Source: CAVZTX01 sp963778375 (GTDB taxonomy: Bacteria; Chloroflexota; Ktedonobacteria; Ktedonobacterales; Ktedonobacteraceae). From it: a stretch of DNA of 64,000 nt. The first letter of the stretch is position 1; every line of letters starts with the position of its first letter. Location of the stretch: NCBI GenBank assembly GCA_963778375.1, contig CAVZTX010000022.1, forward strand, positions 73,890 to 137,889. The letters run 5' to 3'. Shown piece after piece: positions 8,557 through 17,445 of this stretch. The notes beneath the pieces were generated by a model. That model had not been told where the DNA came from. It saw only the letters and a list, made by a program, of their open reading frames with translations, and ran no database searches. Both the position numbers and the translations under genes were made by a program.

Positions 8557-9552
8557 ATGGTACATTTCGGCTGGAAAGCGGGGCCTGAGCAGTTTCCGCC
8601 AACTGAATTACTCGATTATGCAATTGCTGCCGAGGAGGCGGGATTCGACTCGATTGACGTGAGCGATCACTTTAATCCGTGGAGTGAAGAGGGTCAGGCG
8701 GCGTTCACATGGACATGGCTTGGAGCTGTGGCGGCACGGACGAGCCGTATAGAACTGGGAACGGGCATTACCTGCCCAATTCTGCGCTATCATCCTGCTA
8801 TTATTGCGCAGGCGGCGGCGACGGTTTCATGTTTCGCGCCGGGCCGCACTTATCTGGGCGTTGGAACAGGTGAGGCACTGAATGAGTTTGCAGCGACGGG
8901 GTTGTGGCCAAGTTATGAGGAACGGCAGGAACGATTGGCCGAGGCAATTGATCTGATTCGTGCGCTCTGGAGCGGTGAGGAGGTTAGTTACGAGGGTAAG
9001 TATTACCAGACGCGCAAAGCGAAGCTTTTTACGCCGCCAGCTTCACCAATTCCAATTTATATTTCCACGTTAGTTCCAAACAGCGCAACGTTTGCGGGTA
9101 AATATGGCGATGGAATCATTTCTGTTGGTGGCAAGCAGCCAGAACTGTACCAACAGATTATCAAGAATTTCGAGGATGCTGCTAAAGAGGCAGGGAAACA
9201 TCCTTCACGTATGCCGCGACTAATTGAAATCAATGTCGAGTATACCGATGATTCTGAGGCGGCTATCCAGAACCAGAAAAAGTACTGGGCGGGCACATAT
9301 GTTCCGGCTTTGTTTGATCAGAAGATTTACACGCCGAAGATGTCTGCTGAGAATGGCGAAGTAGTTGGCTCAGATACGATTAAGAAGGCGGCTTGCATTT
9401 CAGCCAATGCTGACGATCATGTTAAGTTCGTCCAGCAGTATATCGATTTGGGGTTCGATCACCTCTACTTCCATTCGGCTGATCCTAATCAAGGTGCCTT
9501 CCTCCAGAGTTACGGACGGGATGTGCTGCCGATGTTGCGTAAAAAAGGTTAG
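8557..9552 (+). CDS. LLM-class F420-dependent oxidoreductase, G6PDH-like family
   Basis: A 331-residue TIM-barrel oxidoreductase of the bacterial luciferase-like family. The motif VSDHFNPWSEEG corresponds to the His and Trp that contact F420 and substrate in F420-dependent glucose-6-phosphate dehydrogenase, and GTGEALNE contains the matching acidic residue; ELGTGITCPILRYHP is the usual barrel strand. It probably transfers hydride between a sugar-phosphate or other alcohol and coenzyme F420, which implies the host makes F420. The true substrate is uncertain since this subfamily is broad. The start is fixed by AGGAGG 8 bp upstream. It is monocistronic. Confidence 0.88.
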   Translation: MVHFGWKAGPEQFPPTELLDYAIAAEEAGFDSIDVSDHFNPWSEEGQAAFTWTWLGAVAARTSRIELGTGITCPILRYHPAIIAQAAATVSCFAPGRTYLGVGTGEALNEFAATGLWPSYEERQERLAEAIDLIRALWSGEEVSYEGKYYQTRKAKLFTPPASPIPIYISTLVPNSATFAGKYGDGIISVGGKQPELYQQIIKNFEDAAKEAGKHPSRMPRLIEINVEYTDDSEAAIQNQKKYWAGTYVPALFDQKIYTPKMSAENGEVVGSDTIKKAACISANADDHVKFVQQYIDLGFDHLYFHSADPNQGAFLQSYGRDVLPMLRKKG

Positions 9553-9646
9553 GTATCAACGATTTTTGGGAAGAGCAGGCTGAGGCAGAGAATACCCAAG
9601 AGGATGAAACATCATCCTAGTTGGGAAGCATAATGACTGCTGAGAA

Positions 9647-9683
9647 GACCAGGATTCCTACAAAAGGGTTCTGGTCATTTTTT
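9647..9683 (+). terminator. Rho-independent terminator
   Basis: GACCAG 9647-9652 pairs with CTGGTC 9671-9676 and is followed by ATTTTTT. It lies 95 bp after the oxidoreductase stop and just before otsB. Confidence 0.7.
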
Positions 9684-9691
9684 GTCTATCC

Positions 9692-10567
9692 GTGATAAGA
9701 TGTAAAGAAAAGACCAATAAAAAAGATAATGAATGGAGATCTATCATAAGTACTTCAGTATTGAATATCCAAACTGTTCTGACACAACAACCACTCGGCA
9801 TCCTACTTGATATAGATGGCACCCTCAGCCCAATCGCACCAACACCCGATGATGCAGAACTCTATCCAGGTGTCGCATCTCTTTTAGAACAGGCTCGCAA
9901 ATATGCTCATGTCGCAATTATAACCGGTCGTGCTGTAGAAGATGGGGCGGCAATGATCAAGGTCGATGGACTGACCTACATTGGCACACATGGGCTAGAA
10001 TGGAGCGATGGATTACCCTCTTCGCATCCTGTACATGTTGTACCAGAGGCCCTGGCCTATATCGAACCGGGCAAGTATTTACTGGACATAGCTGACAAGG
10101 AACTCGCTGGAATGCCAGGAATCATTGTACAGCACAAACGAGTCGGCGGATCAATACACTATCGTCTCTCCCCTAATCCAGAGCAGGCACGGCGAAAGAT
10201 TTTTGCGCTGTTGGAGCAGCCTGCACGCTCTGTCAATATGCGGCTGAGTGAAGGGAAAAAAGTTGTCGAGCTAAAAACGCCTCTGGCGGTTTCTAAAGGG
10301 GATGCTTTACGTCATTTCGTGCAGCGTTTTGGGCTACATGGAGTCATCTTTGCGGGAGATGATCGGACTGATTTAGATGCTATTCAGGAAATATCACAAC
10401 TTCGGAAGAAGGGTCTAGCGGGTCTTTCAATCGTCGTGCAACATGCAGACACGTTGCCAGCTCTATTTGAAGATGGAGATATGATAGTGCACGGAGTGAG
10501 GGGAATGGTCGATCTATTGCATGAAATCGTGCGAACATTGATGAAATTTGACGTGCAAAAGCAGTAG
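9692..10567 (+). CDS. otsB: Trehalose-6-phosphate phosphatase
   Basis: A HAD-superfamily phosphatase of up to 291 residues that dephosphorylates trehalose-6-phosphate to trehalose. HAD motif I is LLDIDGTLSPIAPTPDD and the late motif is GDDRTDLDAI; TYIGTHGLEW is typical of OtsB. The start is uncertain: GTG 9692 has no clear ribosome-binding site, and GGAG at 9734 points to a start nearer residue 17-24, where only ATC, ATA or TTG codons are available. It converges on otsA, so the pathway pair is adjacent but not an operon. Confidence 0.92.
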   Translation: MIRCKEKTNKKDNEWRSIISTSVLNIQTVLTQQPLGILLDIDGTLSPIAPTPDDAELYPGVASLLEQARKYAHVAIITGRAVEDGAAMIKVDGLTYIGTHGLEWSDGLPSSHPVHVVPEALAYIEPGKYLLDIADKELAGMPGIIVQHKRVGGSIHYRLSPNPEQARRKIFALLEQPARSVNMRLSEGKKVVELKTPLAVSKGDALRHFVQRFGLHGVIFAGDDRTDLDAIQEISQLRKKGLAGLSIVVQHADTLPALFEDGDMIVHGVRGMVDLLHEIVRTLMKFDVQKQ

Positions 10568-10608
10568 ATGCGCTCCCCTCCAGGACGAAATGCCTTTTTC
10601 CGTGTTAA

Positions 10609-12201
10609 TTACCCCGCAGTTACCAGGTCCGTAGTATCCTGATTGGCCGTCTGTGTGCTGACAGTCTTCGGAAGGTGATCGAGTAGCTCGTTGATATCGC
10701 TAATCTGGCGTTTGAGCCAAGCGTTGAGATCGTGGCGTTCTACGATTTGGCGGGCTAGTTTAGCTTTGGATTTGCGTTCTTCTATTGGCAATGTCAGAGC
10801 CTTGTAGAGGGCCTCTTTTGTCTCCATGATGTCGGTTGGAGAGGTGGGGATACAGGCCTTGCCGAGTTGCTGAAAGGCTCCGACGGTGCGAGAAAGGACG
10901 AGCACACCATTGCGTGCATTGACGACGGGTCCCTCTTTAGCAACGAGGTTCATGCCATCGATAATGGGATTCACCAGCAACACGTCGTAGAACTGCATGG
11001 CGGAAAGGGCTCGCGTGCGATCATTCTCACAGAATGCAGTGATGGGCGTCCATTCGTCGGTACCGTATTTTGCGTTGATCTCCTCGATGATTTTCATGAC
11101 ATCAGAACTATAGCGCCTGTACTCGGGTAAGGTCTGGCGAGATGGCACAAGGAAGGCGAAGAAGTTGACCTTGCCAAGTAGTTCGGGATGTTCATCGAGC
11201 ATCTGGGCATAGGCTTGAAAGCCACGCACGATATTCTTTGTAGGCTCGATACGATCCACGCGCATGATATTTTTTTCATTCAGCAAGGAACGTATTTTAT
11301 CGGCGGCGCGCCTACCAGGAGCACTTTGGACAGTGCGGCGCTCTTCAGTGACGGAGATGGAGATGGGATAGGCACGTACTTGAGTGTGGCGACCATGAAA
11401 CCAGATAACGCCGTCTTCAAAATCGACGTTTGCCCCATCGAGCAAAGTGCGCGCCCCTTCGAGGAAGTTCCGCGCATCACGTTCGGTCTGAAAACCGACG
11501 ATGTCGTTGCCAACCAGACCGCTGTAGATGGCCTGGGTGATGTTGCTGGGCAAGAAATGCCAGCAGCGGACATCAGGCCAGGGAATATGAATGAACTGCT
11601 GGATGATGGTAGATGGATAACATTCGCGAATCATCGCTGGAGCTACGTATAGATGGTAGTCCTGTAACATAACAACGGCAGAAGAATCTTCACGTTTCAA
11701 TTCTTCGCATACGGCATTCGCAATGGCACGATTCGCAACGCAATAGCCATTTATCCAGGCATCTTGAATCTGGGGGGCATGAACAGAGTCCTCATTAGGG
11801 TTATACATGTAGTGCTGTAAAAACCAGAGGAATTGATTGCTGATCTTCTCATAGTGTTTACGATAGGCATTTTTAGGAATAGCAACATAGCGGAGCTGCA
11901 TCTTTTGAGGGAATCCCCTGGACTTTCCGCTACCCAAAGGCGACTGAAGTAATCCACCATTTTGCTGAGCTTCTTTTATAGCACTCCGATCACCTTCGGT
12001 CATCGCCATCGCGACCCAGGTCACTTGCATACGATTGCCTGCATCAATGAGCGCCGTCACCATACCACCTGCGCCTCGACGGTGCTTCAAAATGTTATCA
12101 TGGGTCAGGTAATATTCGACCGGGCCGCGATTTGAGGCAATGATGAGACGGTTAGCATGAATCGATTGTGGCGTTGCATGTATCGTCATCGGCGTGGGCA
12201 T
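10609..12201 (-). CDS. otsA: Trehalose-6-phosphate synthase (GT20)
   Basis: A 530-residue glycosyltransferase joining UDP- or GDP-glucose to glucose-6-phosphate to give trehalose-6-phosphate, a compatible-solute and desiccation-stress pathway. Family signatures are SNRGPVEYYL near the N terminus, HIPWPDVRCWHFLP, the donor-site RVDRIEPTKNIVRGF and VNPIIDGMNLVAKEGP. The start is supported by AAAGGA 7 bp upstream. It ends 41 bp from the end of otsB on the other strand, with no clear terminator in the gap. Confidence 0.95.
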   Translation of the reverse strand: MPTPMTIHATPQSIHANRLIIASNRGPVEYYLTHDNILKHRRGAGGMVTALIDAGNRMQVTWVAMAMTEGDRSAIKEAQQNGGLLQSPLGSGKSRGFPQKMQLRYVAIPKNAYRKHYEKISNQFLWFLQHYMYNPNEDSVHAPQIQDAWINGYCVANRAIANAVCEELKREDSSAVVMLQDYHLYVAPAMIRECYPSTIIQQFIHIPWPDVRCWHFLPSNITQAIYSGLVGNDIVGFQTERDARNFLEGARTLLDGANVDFEDGVIWFHGRHTQVRAYPISISVTEERRTVQSAPGRRAADKIRSLLNEKNIMRVDRIEPTKNIVRGFQAYAQMLDEHPELLGKVNFFAFLVPSRQTLPEYRRYSSDVMKIIEEINAKYGTDEWTPITAFCENDRTRALSAMQFYDVLLVNPIIDGMNLVAKEGPVVNARNGVLVLSRTVGAFQQLGKACIPTSPTDIMETKEALYKALTLPIEERKSKAKLARQIVERHDLNAWLKRQISDINELLDHLPKTVSTQTANQDTTDLVTAG

Positions 12202-12273
12202 AAGCCAGTCCTTTCTACACTATGACACAAGAACACAAAATACGCATGGCGATGCATACGACAGGCCCCTAGT

Positions 12274-12285
12274 TATGGTACCATA
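12274..12285. promoter_or_regulatory. Palindrome TATGGTACCATA between otsA and rph
   Basis: A perfect 12-bp palindrome in the divergent promoter region. It shares the core GGTACCATA with the larger palindrome at 13241, on the other side of rph. It may be an operator; no regulator is identified. Confidence 0.35.
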
Positions 12286-12329
12286 TTTTGGGGCAATTAT
12301 GGGAGGGATTACCTAGCTCAATATTACCA

Positions 12330-12358
12330 AAGGGTAACCAAACAGAAATGTTACCCTT
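12330..12358. promoter_or_regulatory. Hairpin AAGGGTAAC/GTTACCCTT in rph leader
   Basis: A perfect 9-bp inverted repeat with an 11-bp spacer, 35 bp before the rph start. It could be an operator or a leader hairpin. It is followed by TATTATTAG rather than a T tract, so it is not a convincing terminator. Confidence 0.4.
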
Positions 12359-12393
12359 ATTATTAGTATTACATTTAGTACGAAAGGGTTCTG

Positions 12394-13108
12394 ATGATAA
12401 TACGTATTGATGGACGCTCTCAGACTCATCTTCGACCGGTACGCCTTACCGTTGACTACCTGGACTACGCTGAGGGATCGGTTTTAATTGAGGCTGGGAA
12501 AACAAGGGTTCTCTGCGCGGCAAGTATCGAAGAGAAAGTGCCGCCTTTTCTGGAGGGGAAAGGGCAGGGTTGGGTTACCGCAGAATATAACATGTTGCCT
12601 CGCGCAACACATATGCGTAGCTCTCGCGAACGTGATGGAAGGGTAAGCGGGCGGACGCAGGAGATTCAGAGGCTAATTGGACGTTCACTGCGTGCCGTTG
12701 TTGATATGGCAGCATTGGGTCCGCGTACTATTACGCTTGATTGTGATGTGTTACAAGCTGATGGAGGCACTCGCACAGCGTCGATTACCGGGGCTTATGT
12801 AGCGTTACATCGAGCGTGTTCACAGTTGGTGAAACGTGGTGTGCTGCAAGTACATCCGTTACGGACAGCAGTTGCCGCAATCAGCGTTGGTATCGTGGCA
12901 GGAGAGATGCTGCTTGACCTGTGTTACGCAGAAGATTCTGCGCGCGGATGTTGATTTCAATGTGGTAATGACGGCAGAACACGAGTTTATTGAAATACAG
13001 GGGACGGGCGAGGGAGGCGTTTTCAGTCGTGCCGCAATGGATGCGATGATAGAGCTTGCGGAACAGGGCATCACAACGCTATTGGAGATGCAACGGCAAA
13101 ATATTTAA
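12394..13108 (+). pseudogene. rph: Ribonuclease PH, frameshifted
   Basis: RNase PH trims tRNA 3' ends by phosphorolysis. The first 180 residues (IDGRSQTHLRPV, GWVTAEYNMLPRATHMR, QEIQRLIGRSLRAVVD, CDVLQADGGTRTASITGAYVA up to DLCYAEDSA) match the family. The frame then hits TGA at 12952-12954, while the next frame continues perfectly with DVDFNVVMTAEHEFIEIQGT and the normal C terminus. Dropping one base in the GCGCGCGG run (12940-12947) restores the expected EDSAADVDFNVVMT and a protein of about 237 residues, the usual length. It is either a real loss of the C-terminal half or an indel error; the latter is plausible for so conserved a gene. Confidence 0.88.
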
Positions 13109-13240
13109 GGGAAATAGATATATTTAGGGATTTGCAAAGCAAGATACATTTTGCATGGCTTAAGTAGCTTTCTCTATAAGCACCATCTTATGTGTTGCAT
13201 CAGAGATTCGTATGACATGCTAATGGCTAGAGTAACCAAT

Positions 13241-13260
13241 TTCGGTACCATAGTACCGAA
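13241..13260. promoter_or_regulatory. Perfect palindrome upstream of 13384 gene
   Basis: TTCGGTAC-CATA-GTACCGAA, 8-bp arms and a 4-bp centre, about 120 bp before the next gene. The remaining 275-bp gap after rph shows no gene. It looks like a repressor or activator operator sharing GGTACCATA with the site at 12274. Confidence 0.4.
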
Positions 13261-13383
13261 TCCCTCATGGACAACCCATATCATACGTTTTGAGTAATGG
13301 AAAGAAGTTCACAAGGCATGATGAGTCGTGCCCCTATGGAAGACGACGTGTCGGACCAGCGGCAAAGTTGAGAGGAGCGGATC

Positions 13384-14574
13384 TTGAAAGCAAAGACAGA
13401 CCGAAAATGGCTCTGGCGTATTGTCGATTTTATCAATCCGTTACGCGACCCTAGCCTGACTGTAGCCGCCGTACTGACTTTCATCGAAGAAGCAGGGCAA
13501 CACGATAGCTGGTATTGGATTATTGTCGTTGCGCTCGTGAACTGGCTGGCTGTACGCGGTATCGTCTGGTTAGTGGTTAATTTTACGTTTGCAAGCACGT
13601 TTATCTTGCGCCGCGTCTGGTGGGCTATCAAGCACCCTCGTCTTGCATGGCGGATTCTGGACGCGATTGGCCATGAAGAGATAGTGATCGGTGGATTACC
13701 CTCCCTCGCTGACGGTATGTTACTGCCGGAAGGGTCAACGATTATGAGCATGAGTCCCGTCCTGAGTGCGAGCGGTATTCATGTAATTGGCGAACTTCCC
13801 GCGGGAACCGAAATACCGATGTTGAGCATGCCTAATGGACAGGTTGCGCCCAACTTTGCAGCGCTGACCGGTTCGGGTATTTTCCCAGGTGCAAATTCAG
13901 GCTTCTACCCTGGAGCAAGTTCAGGTGTTGTTCCCGGCATGGCGGGTGCGCCTACAATGGGATTTCCGCAATATAATGGGAACGGCTTTGCCAACGGGCA
14001 AAATACTGATGGACTTCCCCAGGGATTTCCACAAGCATTTCCGCAGTCATTTCCCCAACAATCACGCGAGGAGGAAGAGCGTCTCCGCCAGCAGTTGGAT
14101 GCCTTTACCCGTCTTCTGGATGATTGGGTACAGTTCACTGAGGAGAAATGGCGTACCGTTAGCGATAGCCAGCTTGGTTGGAAGCCCTTGCGAGGAAGAT
14201 GGGGAAGTTGGGAGGATATTTTCCAGGATGCTTATGCTGCCAAAACATCTGATCCGATGGCGCAGGCTGCTCAAGTAGCGGGCGAGGCAACGAACCGGCG
14301 ATTTGAATTTTCGAAAGAAAAGGGCTCTGCTGCTTCCGCAGTTGCGTGTTTCCTGCGAGATATGATGACTCTGCGTCGTGGTTTAGAGATGATGCAACCT
14401 TCGGGGGATCGTTCACCTGAGACTCCTACTATACAGCCAGTGGTACAGCCCTCCTCGATACAGGCTACAAGAAACTCCGGTCCATTGCGAAATGGCTTCG
14501 GAGGTTCGCCAGCTCGTAATACCCTGATTCGTCGTCCTACGCAGATTTTTGTGGATGCGGACGCTGAGAAATAG
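13384..14574 (+). CDS. Membrane-anchored protein with Gly/Pro/Gln-rich linker, unknown function
   Basis: A 396-residue protein starting at TTG with GAGGAG 6 bp upstream. One or two hydrophobic helices lie near residues 40-80 (WYWIIVVALVNWLAVRGIVWLVV). A low-complexity region follows (SGIFPGANSGFYPGASSG, then repeated QGFPQAFPQSFPQQ), and a charged helical domain contains a DDWVQFTEEKW segment. The C-terminal tail is Pro/Ser/Arg-rich. No known family is recognised. The domain order suggests a membrane-tethered protein with a cytoplasmic helical module. Confidence 0.75.
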   Translation: MKAKTDRKWLWRIVDFINPLRDPSLTVAAVLTFIEEAGQHDSWYWIIVVALVNWLAVRGIVWLVVNFTFASTFILRRVWWAIKHPRLAWRILDAIGHEEIVIGGLPSLADGMLLPEGSTIMSMSPVLSASGIHVIGELPAGTEIPMLSMPNGQVAPNFAALTGSGIFPGANSGFYPGASSGVVPGMAGAPTMGFPQYNGNGFANGQNTDGLPQGFPQAFPQSFPQQSREEEERLRQQLDAFTRLLDDWVQFTEEKWRTVSDSQLGWKPLRGRWGSWEDIFQDAYAAKTSDPMAQAAQVAGEATNRRFEFSKEKGSAASAVACFLRDMMTLRRGLEMMQPSGDRSPETPTIQPVVQPSSIQATRNSGPLRNGFGGSPARNTLIRRPTQIFVDADAEK

Positions 14575-14641
14575 GACAAAATGGAAAGGCGGTTGGAAAC
14601 GATGTTGAACAGTCATCCAATCGCAAGGTACGTAGACGAAG

Positions 14642-15808
14642 ATGGAAAGGACAGTTGAAAACGAGGCTTCACCGTTTTCCAACTACAAAGCAGGTATGAC
14701 TACGCAATCTCCATGTATTGTCGGTGTGCGCCCAGAACTGGACCGCATTGCACAATACGTCCCCGGTGAGTCGCTGGAGACATTTAGCGCACGCACCAAT
14801 ATTCCCGTTAAAGATTTGATCAAATTGAATAGCAATGAGAGTCCTTATGGTCCAGTTCCTCCCGTTATGAAGGCACTGGGCAACTATAGTAATTATAACA
14901 ACTACCCCGACACTGATGCTACAGATCTGCGTAAGGCACTTGCTGCCTATACCGGGCTTGACACCCGTTATATTGTGCTGAGTCATGGAAGTAATGAACT
15001 GATTAATCTACTCTGGCATAGTTTTCTCTCGCGAGGAGATTCTATCATCTGTTGTCCTCCGACCTTCTCACTGTATACGTTTGTTACAACGCTTTGTGGT
15101 GCCCATGTGCTGGACGTTCCGCGTAGGGCTGACTATGAAATAGATGTCGATGCAATTCTGACCTCGATTACGCCTGTGACGAAGATGATCATTCTCTGCT
15201 CGCCCAATAATCCCACAGGTAATCCTGTTCGTGAGCAGGATCTGTTGAGAGTGCTCGATACGGGTTGTATTGTGGTGGTTGACGAGGCGTATATCGAATT
15301 TTCGGATTCCCCGAGGGGATTTGCGCACCTGGTACCGCACTATAGTAACCTGATCGTTCTACGTACATTCAGCAAATGGGCAGGATTGGCAGGATTGCGC
15401 ATTGGCTATGGACTTTTCCCAGAATGGATTGCGGAATATATACGCCGGGCGCAGTGTCCTTTTGAGGTAAACGTTGCAGGTCATATTGCTGCTATCGAGA
15501 CGCTGGCACACTTAGAGGATGTGCAGGACCACGTACGTCGTATTGTTGAGGAACGCCAACGACTCTTTGAGGTGCTGGCATCTCAATCCTACCTTGAGCC
15601 ATTTCCTTCGCAGGGAAACTTCATCCTAGCTCGTGTACGCGAGGAAGAGGTAAAGATGGAACGTATACGTGCTGCGGTGGAAACGCATGGAATAATGTTG
15701 CGCTATTTCCAATACCCATACCGGCAAAACTTTCTACGTGTGACGGCGGGTCTGCCAGAACATACAGAAGTGCTGGCACGAGCACTGGCAAAGGTAAAAG
15801 CTGCATAA
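14642..15808 (+). CDS. hisC: Histidinol-phosphate aminotransferase
   Basis: A 388-residue class-I/II PLP aminotransferase that converts imidazole-acetol phosphate to histidinol phosphate. Signatures are LIKLNSNESPYGPVPPV near the start, CSPNNPTGNPV, VVDEAYIEFS and the PLP-lysine motif FSKWAGLAGLRIGYG. Some homologues also act in aromatic amino acid synthesis, and no other his gene is nearby, so the assignment to histidine synthesis rests on family only. The start is unclear: ATG 14642 or ATG 14698 (18 residues later); neither has a strong ribosome-binding site, and conserved sequence begins after both. Confidence 0.92.
   Translation: MERTVENEASPFSNYKAGMTTQSPCIVGVRPELDRIAQYVPGESLETFSARTNIPVKDLIKLNSNESPYGPVPPVMKALGNYSNYNNYPDTDATDLRKALAAYTGLDTRYIVLSHGSNELINLLWHSFLSRGDSIICCPPTFSLYTFVTTLCGAHVLDVPRRADYEIDVDAILTSITPVTKMIILCSPNNPTGNPVREQDLLRVLDTGCIVVVDEAYIEFSDSPRGFAHLVPHYSNLIVLRTFSKWAGLAGLRIGYGLFPEWIAEYIRRAQCPFEVNVAGHIAAIETLAHLEDVQDHVRRIVEERQRLFEVLASQSYLEPFPSQGNFILARVREEEVKMERIRAAVETHGIMLRYFQYPYRQNFLRVTAGLPEHTEVLARALAKVKAA
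14654..14683 (+). repeat. Inverted repeat GTTGAAAACG/CGTTTTCCAAC at the hisC start region
   Basis: The arms pair with a single bulge around the loop AGGCTTCA. The hairpin lies between the ATG at 14642 and the ATG at 14698. If 14698 is the true start it would sit in the leader and could affect translation. The segment ATGGAAAGG...GTTGAAAACGA is itself a partial repeat of 14581-14601. Confidence 0.4.
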
Positions 15809-15877
15809 CTTGCCTCTCCTCATGTCTCCGATATACAATGGTTCAGCAAGGAAAATATATACGCCGGAGGTATTTTT

Positions 15878-17209
15878 ATGTTAAATAGAAACAACATTAC
15901 CGGGATTACCACGATTGAAGACGTGATAGCGCGTGAAATTCTTGACTCGCGGGGTAATCCTACGATTGAAGTTGAGGTCCTGCTGCTGGGTGGGGAGCGT
16001 GGTGTCGCGGCTGTTCCTTCTGGTGCGTCGACGGGCGCGCACGAAGCTGTAGAACTGCGCGATGGCGACAAGAGTCGTTATGGGGGCAAGGGCGTGCTTA
16101 TTGCCGTTGAGAACGTCAACGAGACTATCCATGATGCGATTGTTGGACTTGACGCGGCCGAACAGGTGGCGCTGGACGAATTGATAATCGAACTGGATGG
16201 AACGCCAAACAAAGGTTCCCTGGGAGCCAACGCAATCCTCGGCGTTTCACTTGCGCTAGCGAAGGCGGTCGCTAACGTGCTGCAACAACCCCTCTATCGT
16301 TATCTAGGTGGCGTGTCAGCACGAACGCTGCCTGTTCCGATGATGAATATTTTGAACGGCGGCAAACATGCGGATAATTCGACCGATATGCAGGAATACA
16401 TGATCCTGCCGGTGGGTGCACCAACCTTTCGCGAGGCCCTACGCATGGGAGCCGAGGTGTACCAAGCGCTGAAGAAGGTGCTGCACGATAAGAAACTCAA
16501 TACTAACGTTGGGGACGAAGGTGGCTTCGCACCATCACTTAGCTCTAACCGTGAGGCACTGGAAGTCATTGTGGCTGCTATTGAGGCGGCGGGCTACAAA
16601 CCGGGCGTTGATATTTGCCTGGGTATGGATCCTGCTTCCAGTGAGTTCTATGAAAATGGAAAGTATGTGCTGGCGCGAGAAGGGCGAACACTGACGTTGA
16701 GCGAGATGGTTGCTCTTTACGAGCAGTGGATTAATGAGTATCCGATCATTAGCATTGAAGATGGACTGGCCGAAGACGACTGGGAGGGCTGGGCACATCT
16801 ACGCCAGCGCCTGGGAGATCGGGTGCAACTTGTGGGCGATGACCTGTTCGTAACTAACACAACACGGCTGCAACGGGGCATTACAGAACACTCGGCGAAT
16901 TCGATTTTAATCAAACTCAATCAGATTGGTACGTTGACGGAAACATTGGAAGCGATTGAGATGGCGAAACGGGCAGCATTTACCGCGGTCGTTTCACATC
17001 GATCGGGCGAGACCGAGGATACCACAATTGCCGACCTGGTGGTTGCCACCAATGCGGGGCAAATCAAGACTGGAGCACCTGCACGCAGTGAGAGGGTGGC
17101 CAAGTATAATCGCCTGCTCGTTATCGAAGAGGAACTTGGCGAGAAGACGGCACGCTATGCAGGATTCAGCGCATTCTACAATGTGCCTGCACTTTACAAA
17201 AGAATGTAA
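15878..17209 (+). CDS. eno: Enolase
   Basis: A 443-residue glycolytic enzyme interconverting 2-phosphoglycerate and phosphoenolpyruvate. Signatures: REILDSRGNPTIEVEV at the N terminus, SGASTGAHEAVELRDGD, NVGDEGGFAPS, Mg-ligand region SIEDGLAEDDWEGW, LIKLNQIGTLTETLEAI and SHRSGETEDTTIADLVVA. Length is normal. ATG 15878 has CGGAGG at a good distance. A run of short repeats follows downstream. Confidence 0.98.
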   Translation: MLNRNNITGITTIEDVIAREILDSRGNPTIEVEVLLLGGERGVAAVPSGASTGAHEAVELRDGDKSRYGGKGVLIAVENVNETIHDAIVGLDAAEQVALDELIIELDGTPNKGSLGANAILGVSLALAKAVANVLQQPLYRYLGGVSARTLPVPMMNILNGGKHADNSTDMQEYMILPVGAPTFREALRMGAEVYQALKKVLHDKKLNTNVGDEGGFAPSLSSNREALEVIVAAIEAAGYKPGVDICLGMDPASSEFYENGKYVLAREGRTLTLSEMVALYEQWINEYPIISIEDGLAEDDWEGWAHLRQRLGDRVQLVGDDLFVTNTTRLQRGITEHSANSILIKLNQIGTLTETLEAIEMAKRAAFTAVVSHRSGETEDTTIADLVVATNAGQIKTGAPARSERVAKYNRLLVIEEELGEKTARYAGFSAFYNVPALYKRM

Positions 17210-17212
17210 GTT

Positions 17213-17340
17213 TTTTCAGAGCATTTGTAAGGATAGATTTTTCAGGGCATTTGCAAGGATGCCATCCATTTGCAAGGGGAGATTTTCAGAGCATTTGCAA
17301 GAGGAGATTTTTCAGGGCACTCGCAAGGAGTGCCCCTACA
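17213..17340 (+). repeat. Cluster of degenerate 30-bp repeats ending in a GGGC...CCTAC palindrome
   Basis: Four imperfect copies of a unit resembling TTTTTCAGRGCATTTGCAAGG stand one after another in the 200-bp gap after eno. The last copy has become the perfect hairpin GGGCACTC-GCAAG-GAGTGCCC followed by CTACA at 17315-17340. The cluster suggests that the palindromic family grows by local duplication. It may also act as the eno terminator. Confidence 0.7.
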
Positions 17341-17445
17341 GACACGCTCTTTACAAACGGGGATAGGTTTGCACTATACTATAGCCAAAGACACTATTTT
17401 GCTTTAGGTCTGGGTTAAATGGGCCGAGCAAAGAGAGAGGGTTTT

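Noticed and set aside
10568..10608. Terminator between otsB and otsA
   Set aside because: No stem of more than 4 bp precedes the short T run.
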